A DNA stretch of 38,647 nucleotides from a virus. Both the position numbers and the translations under genes were made by a program. The DNA lies in the IMG/VR virus record IMGVR_UViG_3300047333_000045, positions 1 to 38,647 of that record. One strand, given 5' to 3'. The notes under the pieces are model-generated. The model was not told where the DNA came from, did no database searches, and worked only from the letters and a program-made list of their open reading frames with translations. Positions 20,134-28,016 of this stretch are shown here, one piece after another (position 1 is the stretch's first letter; each line of letters starts with the position of its first letter).

Positions 20134-22149
20134 ATGCGCAACAATTCGCCGATTTTTTGGCCCGAAGAAAGCCTAAATATCTCATTGCGTCAGAGTATGG
20201 AAAAAAACTATTCTGACAGTATCAATATATTGCAGACTCAATGGTATCAAGCCGACCTCAATCAAAGATTCACAATAAACGACCAGGAAGTATGGGGGCT
20301 CATTTTCCCCGGCGTTGCGACATATAGACGCAAGATATGGAACTTCAACATAATGAATCCTATATCCGAAGCTATAAGTGGTCAGCAAAGGCAGACGCGT
20401 AAAAGCTCGGCAGTAATACCGATTCGCAATGGGATGCAAAAGACAGCCGATCAGCTAACCAAATGTCTTTATCATAATCATAAAGAAGGTTTCCACCAGA
20501 CGTTTAGCGATGCATTTCAGTTGGGAGCTATTATTCAGGGTTTGGGCTTCATGTATATGTATGGAGACTCCACGAGAGATCCGGTGAGCCCAGATCCCCG
20601 CTGGCGATATATTGATATGAAATCGTGTCTCTTTGATCCCTACTTCCGTAAGCATGACATGTCCGATGCTAGATTTTGGTGGGTGAGAACGTTCTTTGAT
20701 GCGCAAGAGGCAGCTCTTATGTATCCGCAATTCGGTGATGAGATACTTTCTTTGCCTAAAGGCACCTATCGTGATGACAAGTTCTATTATATGCCTGAAG
20801 TATATCAAATCCAATTTCCCAACCTGATAGCTTTTGACGAATATTGGTATGCTACCAGCCGTGAAGCTACTTTCTTAGTAGATAGAAAGACGGAAGAATG
20901 TCAAGAATTTCAAGGCACTAAAGAGCAGTTAAAAGAAGTCATGATGGCTTTCAAGGATAAGCTAAAAACTTTAAAGAGACAAGTTCCTACGGTACGAAGA
21001 AGTATTATCCTCAATGATAGAGTAATAGTTGATGAGCCTAACCCCTATGGCATGGATAGATATCCTGTCGTGCCTATGCTGTCTTTCTTCACCGCAGACA
21101 CCCCGTATTATGCCTACAAGTTCAACTCTCCGATGACTATGCTTCGTGATTGTCAGTATCTTCTGAATAGGTTGAAGGTATCCAATTTAGAAATACTCGA
21201 TGCTCAGCAGCAGGGGTTGAAGGTTAAAAAAGGCGCTCTCGTTACCCCTGAAGATGCATTAAATTCAGGCCATGGCCGTGTGTTATGTATAGATCCAGAT
21301 TTTCAAATGGATGATGTCCAGGCTATGCCTATAGTGCCTCCTTCCCCTGTGATGTTACAGATGGAAGAGATGCTAAAAGGTATATTCTTCAACATAGCTG
21401 GCATAGATCCAAGTGCCATGGGCATGGATATCGACGATAAAGCGGGTATTATATCTATGATGCGTCAAGCTGCTACAGCAAGAAATCTACAGAGATTATT
21501 CGATCAAGCTGATGAATCGCAGAGGCTATGTGGCGACATAGAGTGTGAATACATCCAGAAGAATTGGACCTATGGCAAGGTGCGTCAAGTGATAGGTGAA
21601 GAGCCAACGGCTGAGTTCGATAGTAAAATCTTTTTTAAATATGGCTGTAAAGTGGTTCAGGCAGCGCTAACAGAAACACAGCAACAGTTAGAACTAGCTC
21701 AGATATTACATGCACAGCAGCTTTATCCTGACCTTGTGCCGCCTGATGAGGTATTCGAATGTATGACACTACAAAACAAAGACAGAATTATAGAGAAAGT
21801 CATGGCTAAGCAAAAAGCTATGCAAGAGCAGCAACAGAAAATGGAGCAATTACAGATGCAGCAGATGCAAATCGATAACATGACAAAAGTTGCATATGCT
21901 CATAGTCAAGAAGGTCTAGCTCAGGAAAGAGTGGCTAAGATACAGACGGATGCAGCGGTAGCACAAGATAAGTTGCGTCGTGCCCATCAGGAAGATACGG
22001 CAAGCCTACTCAATGTGGTTAAAGCTCTCAAAGAGTTGAAAGGCATGGACCTTGATCATCTTATGACGCAAGTGCAGATACTAAATGAATTAAGTCCTGC
22101 TGCTAATCCTGAAAAAGATATAGTTGCAAATAATCAAAATGTTGCTTAA
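20134..22149 (+). CDS. portal protein (P22-like)
   Basis: A 671-residue portal, the ring at the packaging vertex. N-terminal third: FTINDQEVWGLIFPGVATYR, NIMNPISEAISGQQRQTRKS, then MYMYGDSTRDPVSPDPRWRY and DMKSCLFDPYFRKHDMSDAR. The last two are typical of P22-type podovirus portals. The middle has YGMDRYPVVPMLSFF and SPMTMLRDCQYLLNRLKVSN. The C-terminal 130 residues are a Gln-rich helix (QKAMQEQQQKMEQLQMQQMQ) corresponding to the long portal barrel. GGAG ribosome site. It receives DNA from TerL and later contacts the head-tail adaptor. Confidence 0.92.
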   Translation: MRNNSPIFWPEESLNISLRQSMEKNYSDSINILQTQWYQADLNQRFTINDQEVWGLIFPGVATYRRKIWNFNIMNPISEAISGQQRQTRKSSAVIPIRNGMQKTADQLTKCLYHNHKEGFHQTFSDAFQLGAIIQGLGFMYMYGDSTRDPVSPDPRWRYIDMKSCLFDPYFRKHDMSDARFWWVRTFFDAQEAALMYPQFGDEILSLPKGTYRDDKFYYMPEVYQIQFPNLIAFDEYWYATSREATFLVDRKTEECQEFQGTKEQLKEVMMAFKDKLKTLKRQVPTVRRSIILNDRVIVDEPNPYGMDRYPVVPMLSFFTADTPYYAYKFNSPMTMLRDCQYLLNRLKVSNLEILDAQQQGLKVKKGALVTPEDALNSGHGRVLCIDPDFQMDDVQAMPIVPPSPVMLQMEEMLKGIFFNIAGIDPSAMGMDIDDKAGIISMMRQAATARNLQRLFDQADESQRLCGDIECEYIQKNWTYGKVRQVIGEEPTAEFDSKIFFKYGCKVVQAALTETQQQLELAQILHAQQLYPDLVPPDEVFECMTLQNKDRIIEKVMAKQKAMQEQQQKMEQLQMQQMQIDNMTKVAYAHSQEGLAQERVAKIQTDAAVAQDKLRRAHQEDTASLLNVVKALKELKGMDLDHLMTQVQILNELSPAANPEKDIVANNQNVA

Positions 22150-22185
22150 CAGTTAAATTAAATATGCTTACAAGGAGCAAAGTTT

Positions 22186-22479
22186 ATGGCTAAGAATTAC
22201 GGTGGCCGCTCTGAAAAGGGTCAGAGTGGATACAAGAATCCAGGTGAAAAAGGTAGCATGGGTTCAAAAAACGGTGGCATGCCTAATGGCGATATGGCTA
22301 TGGCAGGTTTAAACCAGGGTGATATGTCACCACGATTAAAAGATTATCAGAGACCAGATAAAGACTTTTCTCAAGAGGGATTTAGTAAGACACTTGACTA
22401 CATCGAGCGTCAAAACAAATTCCAGGGTACTGAGGCTAGTACCATTGAAAAACAGGCTTATAAAGGGAGATATTCCTAG
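22186..22479 (+). CDS. Gly/Met/Asn-rich small protein after portal
   Basis: A 97-residue protein, MAKNYGGRSEKGQSGYKNPG, low-complexity Gly/Lys/Met up to residue 50, then a short helix (SQEGFSKTLDYIERQNKF). Strong AAGGAG ribosome site. The composition suggests a disordered capsid-associated or scaffold-associated protein. No family recognised. Confidence 0.68.
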   Translation: MAKNYGGRSEKGQSGYKNPGEKGSMGSKNGGMPNGDMAMAGLNQGDMSPRLKDYQRPDKDFSQEGFSKTLDYIERQNKFQGTEASTIEKQAYKGRYS

Positions 22480-22480
22480 T

Positions 22481-22660
22481 ATGGCTAAGTCATCAAAAGA
22501 TAGACCAGGTCGTATTGAAGTCCAAAAAGGCCCTATTAGTATGGATGAGCAATATACCATGGCGTTTCCTAGAGAACCCGAGAGAACGCGTGAGGATATG
22601 CAAAATCTAGAGATGAGACGATCTGGCATGACGCTCACTAAACATGAGCCTAAGCGTTAG
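22481..22660 (+). CDS. 59-residue basic protein after portal
   Basis: From ATG 22481, directly after the previous stop: MAKSSKDRPGRIEVQKGPIS, then MDEQYTMAFPREPERTREDM and QNLEMRRSGMTLTKHEPKR. The frame stays open to 22394 but only inside the previous gene. Charged, no fold signature. Ends eight bases before the terminator hairpin, so it closes the portal unit. Confidence 0.68.
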   Translation: MAKSSKDRPGRIEVQKGPISMDEQYTMAFPREPERTREDMQNLEMRRSGMTLTKHEPKR

Positions 22661-22667
22661 TTTCCTC

Positions 22668-22706
22668 GCTACTGAGTTTGCTGCCTAGCTAATCAGTAGC
22701 TTTTTT
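22668..22706 (+). terminator. rho-independent terminator after the portal unit
   Basis: GCTACTGA (22668-22675) pairs with TCAGTAGC (22693-22700) across a 17-nt loop, followed by six T. Plus direction. Confidence 0.8.
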
Positions 22707-22755
22707 ATTATAAATTTGTTAAATTAAATTTACATAAGATTAAACCTCATTATGT

Positions 22756-22796
22756 ATGGCGCTTATCTTGCCTCCAAGTGGGTTGGCGCCATTTTT
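22756..22796 (+). terminator. second terminator-like hairpin
   Basis: ATGGCGC (22756-22762) pairs with GCGCCAT (22786-22792), followed by TTTT (22793-22796) and then ATT. The 23-nt loop contains a possible inner GCC/GGC stem. It lies 50 bp after the first terminator and before the gene at 22836, so a backup terminator or an attenuator is possible. Confidence 0.5.
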
Positions 22797-22835
22797 ATTC
22801 CACGCCATGCAATTAATTACACATTCGGTAATAAA

Positions 22836-23039
22836 ATGAATGATGGTATAGATCCTCCCGCTAAGGTTCCCCCTATAAAATATATAAATGTAAAAGGAAG
22901 AGAAGAACACGAAGCGATTTTAAGAGATACACATAAAATGCATTCATTAGGTCTAGATCCTTTTTATGAAAAAGTGGTTTACGTACAAAGATGGGGTAGT
23001 TGGTTAGATGGGTGTGTAGATTATAGTGGTGAAATTTAA
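22836..23039 (+). CDS. 67-residue hypothetical protein
   Basis: MNDGIDPPAKVPPIKYINVK, then GREEHEAILRDTHKMHSLGL and DPFYEKVVYVQRWGSWLDGC. I use ATG 22836, because the upstream ATG at 22752 would put a terminator-like hairpin inside the gene. The ribosome site is weak. It ends tail to tail with a minus gene (4-nt overlap). It may be expressed only by read-through or from its own unseen promoter. Confidence 0.55.
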   Translation: MNDGIDPPAKVPPIKYINVKGREEHEAILRDTHKMHSLGLDPFYEKVVYVQRWGSWLDGCVDYSGEI

Positions 23040-23590
23040 CCTATCACAATCTTAGTCTGTTTCTGTCCATCAGAACTTCCCATCAAAGTATCGCCTCGAT
23101 ACATCTTATTCTCTATCCAAAAACCTTCTTCGTCCTTAGTAAAACCAAAATATTCCAATTGAATATTCTCCCATTTCTTAATCAAATCAACCTGTTTTTT
23201 ATCAAATAAATCGGGATTCATTAAAATATTCATCATTTGTGATCTATGGGGAAGCTCCCAGCAAAAATAGACCTCATCATTCGGGAACACATGGAACACC
23301 ATAGTATCTTGCTCAGGATAGGGACGATACTTGGTGATTTTAGGTATTCTTACCAATCCTTTTTTAAGCATAAGATCATATTTCTCATAAAAAGCAAGGT
23401 AGAATGGTTTATCTTTAAAGTCAGGATGTTCTCTGCCTTTCTTGATATTTTCATTAATGTCTTTCACAAGATCTTTTTGTATTTCGTGATTGACATCTCC
23501 TATAACAACTCCCCTCTCTCCATTTATTTGTGCATCTCGATAAATAGAGCCCACGGTATTTCGTGAGGGGTCAAAATGTGATTTATTCAT
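23036..23590 (-). CDS. hypothetical protein of the reverse island
   Basis: A 184-residue protein: MNKSHFDPSRNTVGSIYRDA, then RIPKITKYRPYPEQDTMVFH, VYFCWELPHRSQMMNILMNP and NIQLEYFGFTKDEEGFWIEN. The middle has the look of a folded alpha/beta domain seen in phage hypotheticals that handle cargo or structure; I cannot name it. Second gene of a two-gene minus unit placed between portal and scaffold genes. GAGG lies ten bases before the start. Confidence 0.7.
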   Translation of the reverse strand: MNKSHFDPSRNTVGSIYRDAQINGERGVVIGDVNHEIQKDLVKDINENIKKGREHPDFKDKPFYLAFYEKYDLMLKKGLVRIPKITKYRPYPEQDTMVFHVFPNDEVYFCWELPHRSQMMNILMNPDLFDKKQVDLIKKWENIQLEYFGFTKDEEGFWIENKMYRGDTLMGSSDGQKQTKIVIG

Positions 23591-23602
23591 TACTTTTAAT
23601 CC

Positions 23603-23896
23603 TCAATTTATTGGAATTGTCATATAGCCACAAACTTTATGACACCAATAATCATTCATTTTTTTTCTATGTCCTTTTTCTGCGCAATCATATGAGCAGT
23701 AAACAGTTCTTTTATTTTTTTTTAAGTTTTCTATGTGGATGATTTCCTTGCCACATATTCGACAAAATATTTTTTTAGGCGTTCGCTTTTTCGATTGTTT
23801 TTCTATTTTTTTCTGATACACGCACTTATAGCAAATACTGTCATTATTTATAAAATCTCTAACTAACCTATCTATTTGGCAAATAACGCAAATCAT
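23603..23896 (-). CDS. zinc-finger protein with three Cys pairs
   Basis: A 97-residue protein. ICVICQID and SICYKCVYQKK form the first zinc site. FCRICGKEIIHIE and VYCSYDCAEKGHRKK form a second, treble-clef or HNH-like arrangement. WCHKVCGYMT is left at the end. The HNH His-Asn-His triad is not evident, so a nuclease call is not supported. First gene behind the strong minus promoter at 23916-23944. Likely DNA-binding. Confidence 0.72.
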   Translation of the reverse strand: MICVICQIDRLVRDFINNDSICYKCVYQKKIEKQSKKRTPKKIFCRICGKEIIHIENLKKNKRTVYCSYDCAEKGHRKKMNDYWCHKVCGYMTIPIN

Positions 23897-23915
23897 AATA
23901 CTCGTTTTTTATAGA

Positions 23916-23944
23916 CTTATAATAATTTTATTATACAAAGTCAA
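23916..23944 (-). promoter_or_regulatory. strong sigma70-like promoter for the reverse island
   Basis: On the minus strand TTGACT (23939-23944), a 17-nt spacer and TATAAG (23916-23921), 20 nt before the zinc-finger start. The -10 lies inside ATAGACTTATA (plus strand 23911-23921), an 11-mer also found at 789-799. Confidence 0.65.
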
Positions 23945-24038
23945 GAAGGGCGAACAAAAGGCGAAACTAGCCCGTCGCCGTGGCGTTATCCGTGGGCCTA
24001 GCCAACCACCAAACAAAGAGGAAAATATTCATGACTGA
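23940..24038 (+). pseudogene. coding-like remnant before the scaffold gene
   Basis: The plus frame reads VKKGEQKAKLARRRGVIRGP, then SQPPNKEENIHD and stop, overlapping the scaffold start. It is more GC-rich than its surroundings and has protein-like codon use, but no start codon lies in frame. It may be the surviving 3' end of a gene cut off when the reverse island 23036-23896 arrived. The same DNA (23960-24003) can also fold into alternative hairpins, so a structured leader is the other reading. Confidence 0.35.
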
Positions 24039-24798
24039 GATTCAAAACCAAAACAGCGAAGCACAAGAGGTAGCACCTCAGGTTGAAGCACAAGTCCATG
24101 AAGTGAAAGAGACGCAACAGATTCAAGAGCCGGTGAATAACCAGCATTTGAAAGCTATGCGACTCAAGAATGCCGAGCTCGAAAGAGAACTGAAACAATT
24201 GCGAGAAGCACAGATGCAAATTATGCAGGCACAGCTTGGTAATATGGCAACTGCTAAAGCTCAAGAAGTTGATGAGTTTGATAAAATCGGTGATGAAGAG
24301 TTCATTCCTTTAGGTAAGGTGAAAAAGCTAGCTGATAAGAATAATCAGAAAGTGCTCAAAAACACCGAAGAACTTGTTCGTCAAGAGGTGAATAAAGCCC
24401 TAAAGCAGCAAGCCGATGCACAATTCATGGACCGCTTGAATCGCCAATATTCAGATTTCTCCGAGATCGTCAATCCAGAAACTTTATCAATTTTGGAAGA
24501 AAAAGAACCGGAATTGGCGGCGACGATAGCGGATCTAAAAGACCCGTATAAAATCGGAGTCCAAAGCTACAAGTACATCAAAGCGATGGGGCTTTCCCAG
24601 AATGCAAAAGAAGTGCGTAGAGAGAAGGAAATAGATAAAGCTATAGCTAAGCAAGAGAAGGCGGTAACGTCTCCCATGGCTTACGACAAGCGTCCTATTG
24701 CCCAGGCTTTCAAGCTTACTGATGCTATGAAGAAAGACCTATATCGTGAAATGAATGGCTATGCAGCCCTTGCCAGCTCGGTTCCCGAAATGACCTAG
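24031..24798 (+). CDS. scaffolding-like protein
   Basis: A 255-residue protein from ATG 24031 (AGAGG nine bases upstream). Gln/Glu-rich N-terminus (EAQEVAPQVEAQVHEVKETQ), a coiled coil at residues about 37-65 (HLKAMRLKNAELERELKQLR), then FMDRLNRQYSDFSEIVNPET and IADLKDPYKIGVQSYKYIKA. A charged helical protein directly before the capsid gene and after the portal unit is where podovirus scaffolds sit. It would guide prohead assembly and then leave. The role rests on position and composition. Confidence 0.75.
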   Translation: MTEIQNQNSEAQEVAPQVEAQVHEVKETQQIQEPVNNQHLKAMRLKNAELERELKQLREAQMQIMQAQLGNMATAKAQEVDEFDKIGDEEFIPLGKVKKLADKNNQKVLKNTEELVRQEVNKALKQQADAQFMDRLNRQYSDFSEIVNPETLSILEEKEPELAATIADLKDPYKIGVQSYKYIKAMGLSQNAKEVRREKEIDKAIAKQEKAVTSPMAYDKRPIAQAFKLTDAMKKDLYREMNGYAALASSVPEMT

Positions 24799-24817
24799 TA
24801 GGTCAAAGGGAAACAAC

Positions 24818-25180
24818 ATGTCAGTAAACATTGCTTCGCTGCCTCCACAAATTCAGCAGCGCTATAATGCTAAGTTACTGTCAACTCCAGAGCACAATTT
24901 GATTCACAATTTGTTTGCCTCACCTGTCGAGTTGCCAGATAATCAAGGTTTTATCGATCGTCAATCGCGCTACGATAGACTAGATCTATTTGAAGTGCCT
25001 CTAGACGATGGTCAAAACAACCCACCACCACAACAGCTTAACCGCGTTGATGTGGATTGCCGTGTAAGAGTATATGCAACCTATATTGTATTAACTCGTC
25101 AGGTAACAATTACTAATGAAGACCCTAAAATGTATGGGGTCTATAAACCAGCGATAATGGACTTGGAACTCCTCGCCGCT
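24818..25180 (+). CDS. major capsid protein, exon 1 (N4-gp56-like)
   Basis: Codons 1-121 of the capsid gene: MSVNIASLPPQIQQRYNAKL, then FASPVELPDNQGFIDRQSRY, LDLFEVPLDDGQNNPPPQQL and NRVDVDCRVRVYATYIVLTR. It ends ...KPAIMDLELLAA exactly at the group I intron, whose first bases supply an in-frame TAG. After splicing to 25859 the frame continues VLNSAAARLGQSLRETQ, for a 333-residue protein. Pattern and length fit the N4-gp56 group of HK97-fold capsid proteins. The order scaffold, capsid, connector supports it. Ribosome site AAAGGG. Confidence 0.82.
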
Positions 25181-25677
25181 TAGACGGACGGACAACAAGG
25201 CGCAAGTGAATATAAGGATTTAACGGGATGATTGCGAAATCGGGAATTAATAGATCGAAGTTCAAGGTAGCACTGATAGCGAATATCATGTATTTCTTGA
25301 GAGATTTCTTTCTTTTGAAGCCTACGATGCGGAATGAAGGTACTTCTCATTCTCATCATAATTTCACATTGTCTCTTTTTAACAATGAGGTAAGGATAAA
25401 TTTTTGGAAGAAGTTCGTCGAGTTTTTTACCAGTAAATTGGCAGTTATGGATAGTTCGTTCCTTTTTGGATACGCGGGTTTTCCTCTCTTGCTGATTGTT
25501 TGTAGAACCAAATTTATCACGAATCCAATCCATCAGATCTTTATCCGTGTTAGAAATCTTGATATAGGTATGGTAGTTGAGAAGATTATGTGTAGCTTCG
25601 GTTTGAAAAAGACCGATAAAGAAGCATCCTTCTCCATCTATGATTCCAGCAAGATAAGCAATTTCTGTTTCAATCAT
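25180..25677 (-). CDS. LAGLIDADG homing endonuclease, antisense inside the intron
   Basis: A 165-residue protein. It begins MIETEIAYLAGIIDGEGCFF, where LAGIIDGEG is the catalytic LAGLIDADG helix. YHTYIKISNTDKDLMDWIRD with KFG and the long basic C-terminus (LIVKKRQCEIMMRMR) fit the single-motif class, which works as a homodimer of about 160 residues. Its stop codon falls on the exon-intron border, so its last 20 or so codons are antisense to the ribozyme core (P1-P5). Good AAAGGTG ribosome site at its own 5' end; it needs a minus-strand transcript. It should cut intron-less capsid alleles. Confidence 0.93.
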   Translation of the reverse strand: MIETEIAYLAGIIDGEGCFFIGLFQTEATHNLLNYHTYIKISNTDKDLMDWIRDKFGSTNNQQERKTRVSKKERTIHNCQFTGKKLDELLPKIYPYLIVKKRQCEIMMRMRSTFIPHRRLQKKEISQEIHDIRYQCYLELRSINSRFRNHPVKSLYSLAPCCPSV

Positions 25678-25858
25678 AAAACACCTTTGTTAATGATTAA
25701 ACAGTATGCAATAAAACCGAATATTTGTACAGCGTGAACGACTAAATTCACTGGCCCCAAAAAGGGGATGCGATAGTCTGAACTCTATGGAGACATAGAG
25801 AGGGAGATCCGAAGAGGTTTCCCCGCCTGAGAAATCAGGTCACAAAAGTAACAGAAAG
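25181..25858 (+). mobile_element. group I intron in the major capsid gene
   Basis: 678 nt, a multiple of three. P1: exon CGCU (ending at U25180) pairs with AGCG-type guide sequence 25199-25202, with the required U.G at the splice site. P3: AGUGAA (25205-25210) with UUCACU (25747-25752). P5: GAUUU with AAAUC (25217-25241). P7: GACUA (25740-25744) with UAGUC (25774-25778). P8: CCCC/GGGG. P9: CUCUAUG-GAGA-CAUAGAG (25783-25800), a GNRA loop. A further hairpin CCTGA-GAAA-TCAGG (25826-25839). The intron ends on G25858. Removal joins two capsid frames without a gap. The endonuclease gene inside is on the opposite strand. Confidence 0.87.
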
Positions 25859-26497
25859 GTACTCAATAGTGCAGCAGCTCGTTTAGGACAAAGTTTAAGA
25901 GAAACTCAGGATGCCCTCCAGAGAGATAATCTTGAATCCAGCGCGAGTATTATAAATTGTGTAAACGGTACCAATGGAGATATTCCAACGGAAATGAATA
26001 TCGCTGATGTTGACGACGTCTTCACAGTGCTCCAGAACAACTCTGGAGAGTACATCACAAACATCGTAGAAGCTGATTTAAAATTTGGTACATCACCCAT
26101 TGGTGATGCATATGGTTGCATGCTTACAACACGTATGATACCTGTTTTATATAATATGTCAGGTTTCGTTAAGAAATTCCAATATCCAAATATCTCACAG
26201 ACATTGTCTGTAGAGATAGGTGGAGCTAACAACGTACGTTTCTTTGTATCTGAGCAAGGTTCAGTCTCTCCTAATGCTTCATTGCTAGGCAATGACGTTG
26301 CTAACTGCTTTGTATCAGCGAAAGAGGCTTACAAGGTTGTGTGGCAATCAGGTGGTAAAGCACGCTTTATCTATCTACCTCCAGGATATAACAACGACCC
26401 ATGTATGCTTCGTCATACAGCAGGTTGCTCGTTCTATCAAGGACAGTGCATTACAAATGACCTTTGGATTCAAAACCTACGCTCAACAGGTATTTAA
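25859..26497 (+). CDS. major capsid protein, exon 2
   Basis: Codons 122-333 of the capsid protein: VLNSAAARLGQSLRETQDAL, NIADVDDVFTVLQNNSGEYI, then FGTSPIGDAYGCMLTTRMIP, NVRFFVSEQGSVSPNASLLG and FIYLPPGYNNDPCMLRHTAG. There is no ribosome site or start codon at its beginning, as expected for a 3' exon. The first ATG in frame (25994) lies deep inside the fold. The stop at 26497 is followed by AAGGAGG for the next virion gene. Confidence 0.85.
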   Translation, partial: VLNSAAARLGQSLRETQDALQRDNLESSASIINCVNGTNGDIPTEMNIADVDDVFTVLQNNSGEYITNIVEADLKFGTSPIGDAYGCMLTTRMIPVLYNMSGFVKKFQYPNISQTLSVEIGGANNVRFFVSEQGSVSPNASLLGNDVANCFVSAKEAYKVVWQSGGKARFIYLPPGYNNDPCMLRHTAGCSFYQGQCITNDLWIQNLRSTGI

Positions 26498-26510
26498 GGA
26501 GGTCATCATT

Positions 26511-27602
26511 ATGGCATTACCATATTCATTTATTGGGTCATGGACATATACCAACCCAGCAACACCGATAGCTCAGAATATCCCTATGACAGATAAGCCA
26601 GATTGGATTTTTGTTAAGGATACTACGAACTGGGGTGCACAAAGCACGGCTGCTAATCCTATCTACTCAGAATGGTTTAGCAACATGGCTCAAGGCTCGT
26701 ACTTAGCCCTTGGTCAGCCAAGTGGTACAGGTACAGCAGTTACAACCTATGCGTCGCAAGGTACCTCTGGTGGTTTTACTTTCATCAACCAAGCTAATCC
26801 TCCAACTTTCACAAAAGTTGCGGTTACTGCGGTTAATGGAACAACTTTTGTTGTTTCTACAGGATCAACTACAGGTATTAATGTTGGCGATCTAGTACGT
26901 TTGATCAACATTACAGGTGCACAGGAAATCAGTGGTCCAAACCTTTATCAGGTTACTGCTGTTTCTGCTGGCGTAAGTGTTACACTTGGCTATGCAGCTT
27001 CTGCTGTCACTGCTGGTTTAGTAATTGCAAATGGAACTACAGGATACTACCAAAAAGTATATCCTAATCAGTTCTTACCTAACACGCTGCCGGTAGCTTA
27101 TATTACACAAGCTACACAAGCTGTCGTGTATTTCTTCAGGCAGAATCCATACATTCCTGGGCAACTTGTAGATTTCCAAATCCCGACTCCTTACGGAATG
27201 ACTCAGTTAAGCAATTTAACTGGGAATGCGGGCAGTGGACCATTTACAACTAACCCATCAGGAGCAGCTCGTATATTGAGCGTGACAAATTCAACTACTG
27301 TCTCATCGATTACTATCGATGTAGACACAACTGGGTTTACAGCGTTCCAATATCCTACATCAGCAGCTTTTGCGGGTGGCGCTTCTCCTGCTGTCTGTAT
27401 GCCAGCGGGTTCGGGCGTTGTACCTCTTTCAGGTAGTGCGACAATTCCAGCTTCTCCTCCAGGAACAAGCCTTGCAGATGCATTCGATAATAAATCGCAA
27501 TACGTCATGAACATAGGTTTGTCTGCTGTAGGCGTTGCCGGCGCAGTCATGGAAGTATTCGCATTCAAGTCAGATTTCAACAATGCAATCACTAATGCGT
27601 AA
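26511..27602 (+). CDS. head decoration or minor capsid protein
   Basis: A 363-residue protein from ATG 26511 with an ideal AAGGAGG site. MALPYSFIGSWTYTNPATPI, then beta-rich Gly/Thr/Val domains: FTKVAVTAVNGTTFVVSTGS (FCCH-like) and AVVYFFRQNPYIPGQLVDFQ. It ends SLADAFDNKSQYVMNIGLSA. The last 170 residues are related to the 126-residue protein at 28013-28393 (shared IP-x-P-x-GM-x-QL, AGSG, LADAFDN patterns). High-expression signals and a place right after the capsid gene suggest an abundant head protein. Confidence 0.75.
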   Translation: MALPYSFIGSWTYTNPATPIAQNIPMTDKPDWIFVKDTTNWGAQSTAANPIYSEWFSNMAQGSYLALGQPSGTGTAVTTYASQGTSGGFTFINQANPPTFTKVAVTAVNGTTFVVSTGSTTGINVGDLVRLINITGAQEISGPNLYQVTAVSAGVSVTLGYAASAVTAGLVIANGTTGYYQKVYPNQFLPNTLPVAYITQATQAVVYFFRQNPYIPGQLVDFQIPTPYGMTQLSNLTGNAGSGPFTTNPSGAARILSVTNSTTVSSITIDVDTTGFTAFQYPTSAAFAGGASPAVCMPAGSGVVPLSGSATIPASPPGTSLADAFDNKSQYVMNIGLSAVGVAGAVMEVFAFKSDFNNAITNA

Positions 27603-27653
27603 ACATACAAGGAGGGGAACATTACGTTCCCTTCCTCAAACAAAGGATTATTC

Positions 27654-28016
27654 ATGGAAGTCAGAGAACTAAATAAGAAACAAAAAAACACAATGCCTCT
27701 TGCCGAAAGAGAAGAACTTGTTAAGAAGATGCGCAAGGAAGATGAACGAATGGTTTCCGGCATGTTCGAATTCCTCGATGCTCAAGGAGGTTGGTTAGAG
27801 TTTGCCTATCGCAAATATCCTGGTGAGCCTATACAAATGATCAAGATGATTCATGGCGAGATCTGCGACCTACCCATGGGTATTGTAAGACATCTTAACA
27901 ATACCAAGAAAAAGGTACGGCGCTACAATCTAGAATTGAAGGCTGAAGGTAAAAAAGTTCCACGAAGTTATGAAACTGTATCAAGAGTAAGATTTACTCC
28001 TATGGATGTTTTGTGA
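27654..28016 (+). CDS. conserved basic phage protein
   Basis: A 120-residue protein: EVRELNKKQKNTMPLAEREE, then SGMFEFLDAQGGWLEFAYRK and YPGEPIQMIKMIHGEICDLP. It ends with RHLNNTKKKVRRYNLELKAE. The Gly-Gly-Trp...Tyr-Pro-Gly-Glu-Pro block with a basic end is known from podovirus structural clusters. Role unknown, possibly a virion-internal or assembly protein. AAGGA ribosome site; GTGA overlap with the next gene. Confidence 0.72.
   Translation: MEVRELNKKQKNTMPLAEREELVKKMRKEDERMVSGMFEFLDAQGGWLEFAYRKYPGEPIQMIKMIHGEICDLPMGIVRHLNNTKKKVRRYNLELKAEGKKVPRSYETVSRVRFTPMDVL

Noticed and set aside
22752-22835. N-terminal extension of the 22836 gene
   Set aside because: It would translate through a terminator-like hairpin, and the predicted residues look like random AT-rich sequence.
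23603-23896. HNH homing endonuclease
   Set aside because: Cys pairs fit zinc sites, but the His-Asn-His catalytic residues are not visible.
25906-26292. 128-residue minus frame opposite capsid exon 2
   Set aside because: Shadow of the capsid coding sequence with no ribosome site or motif.
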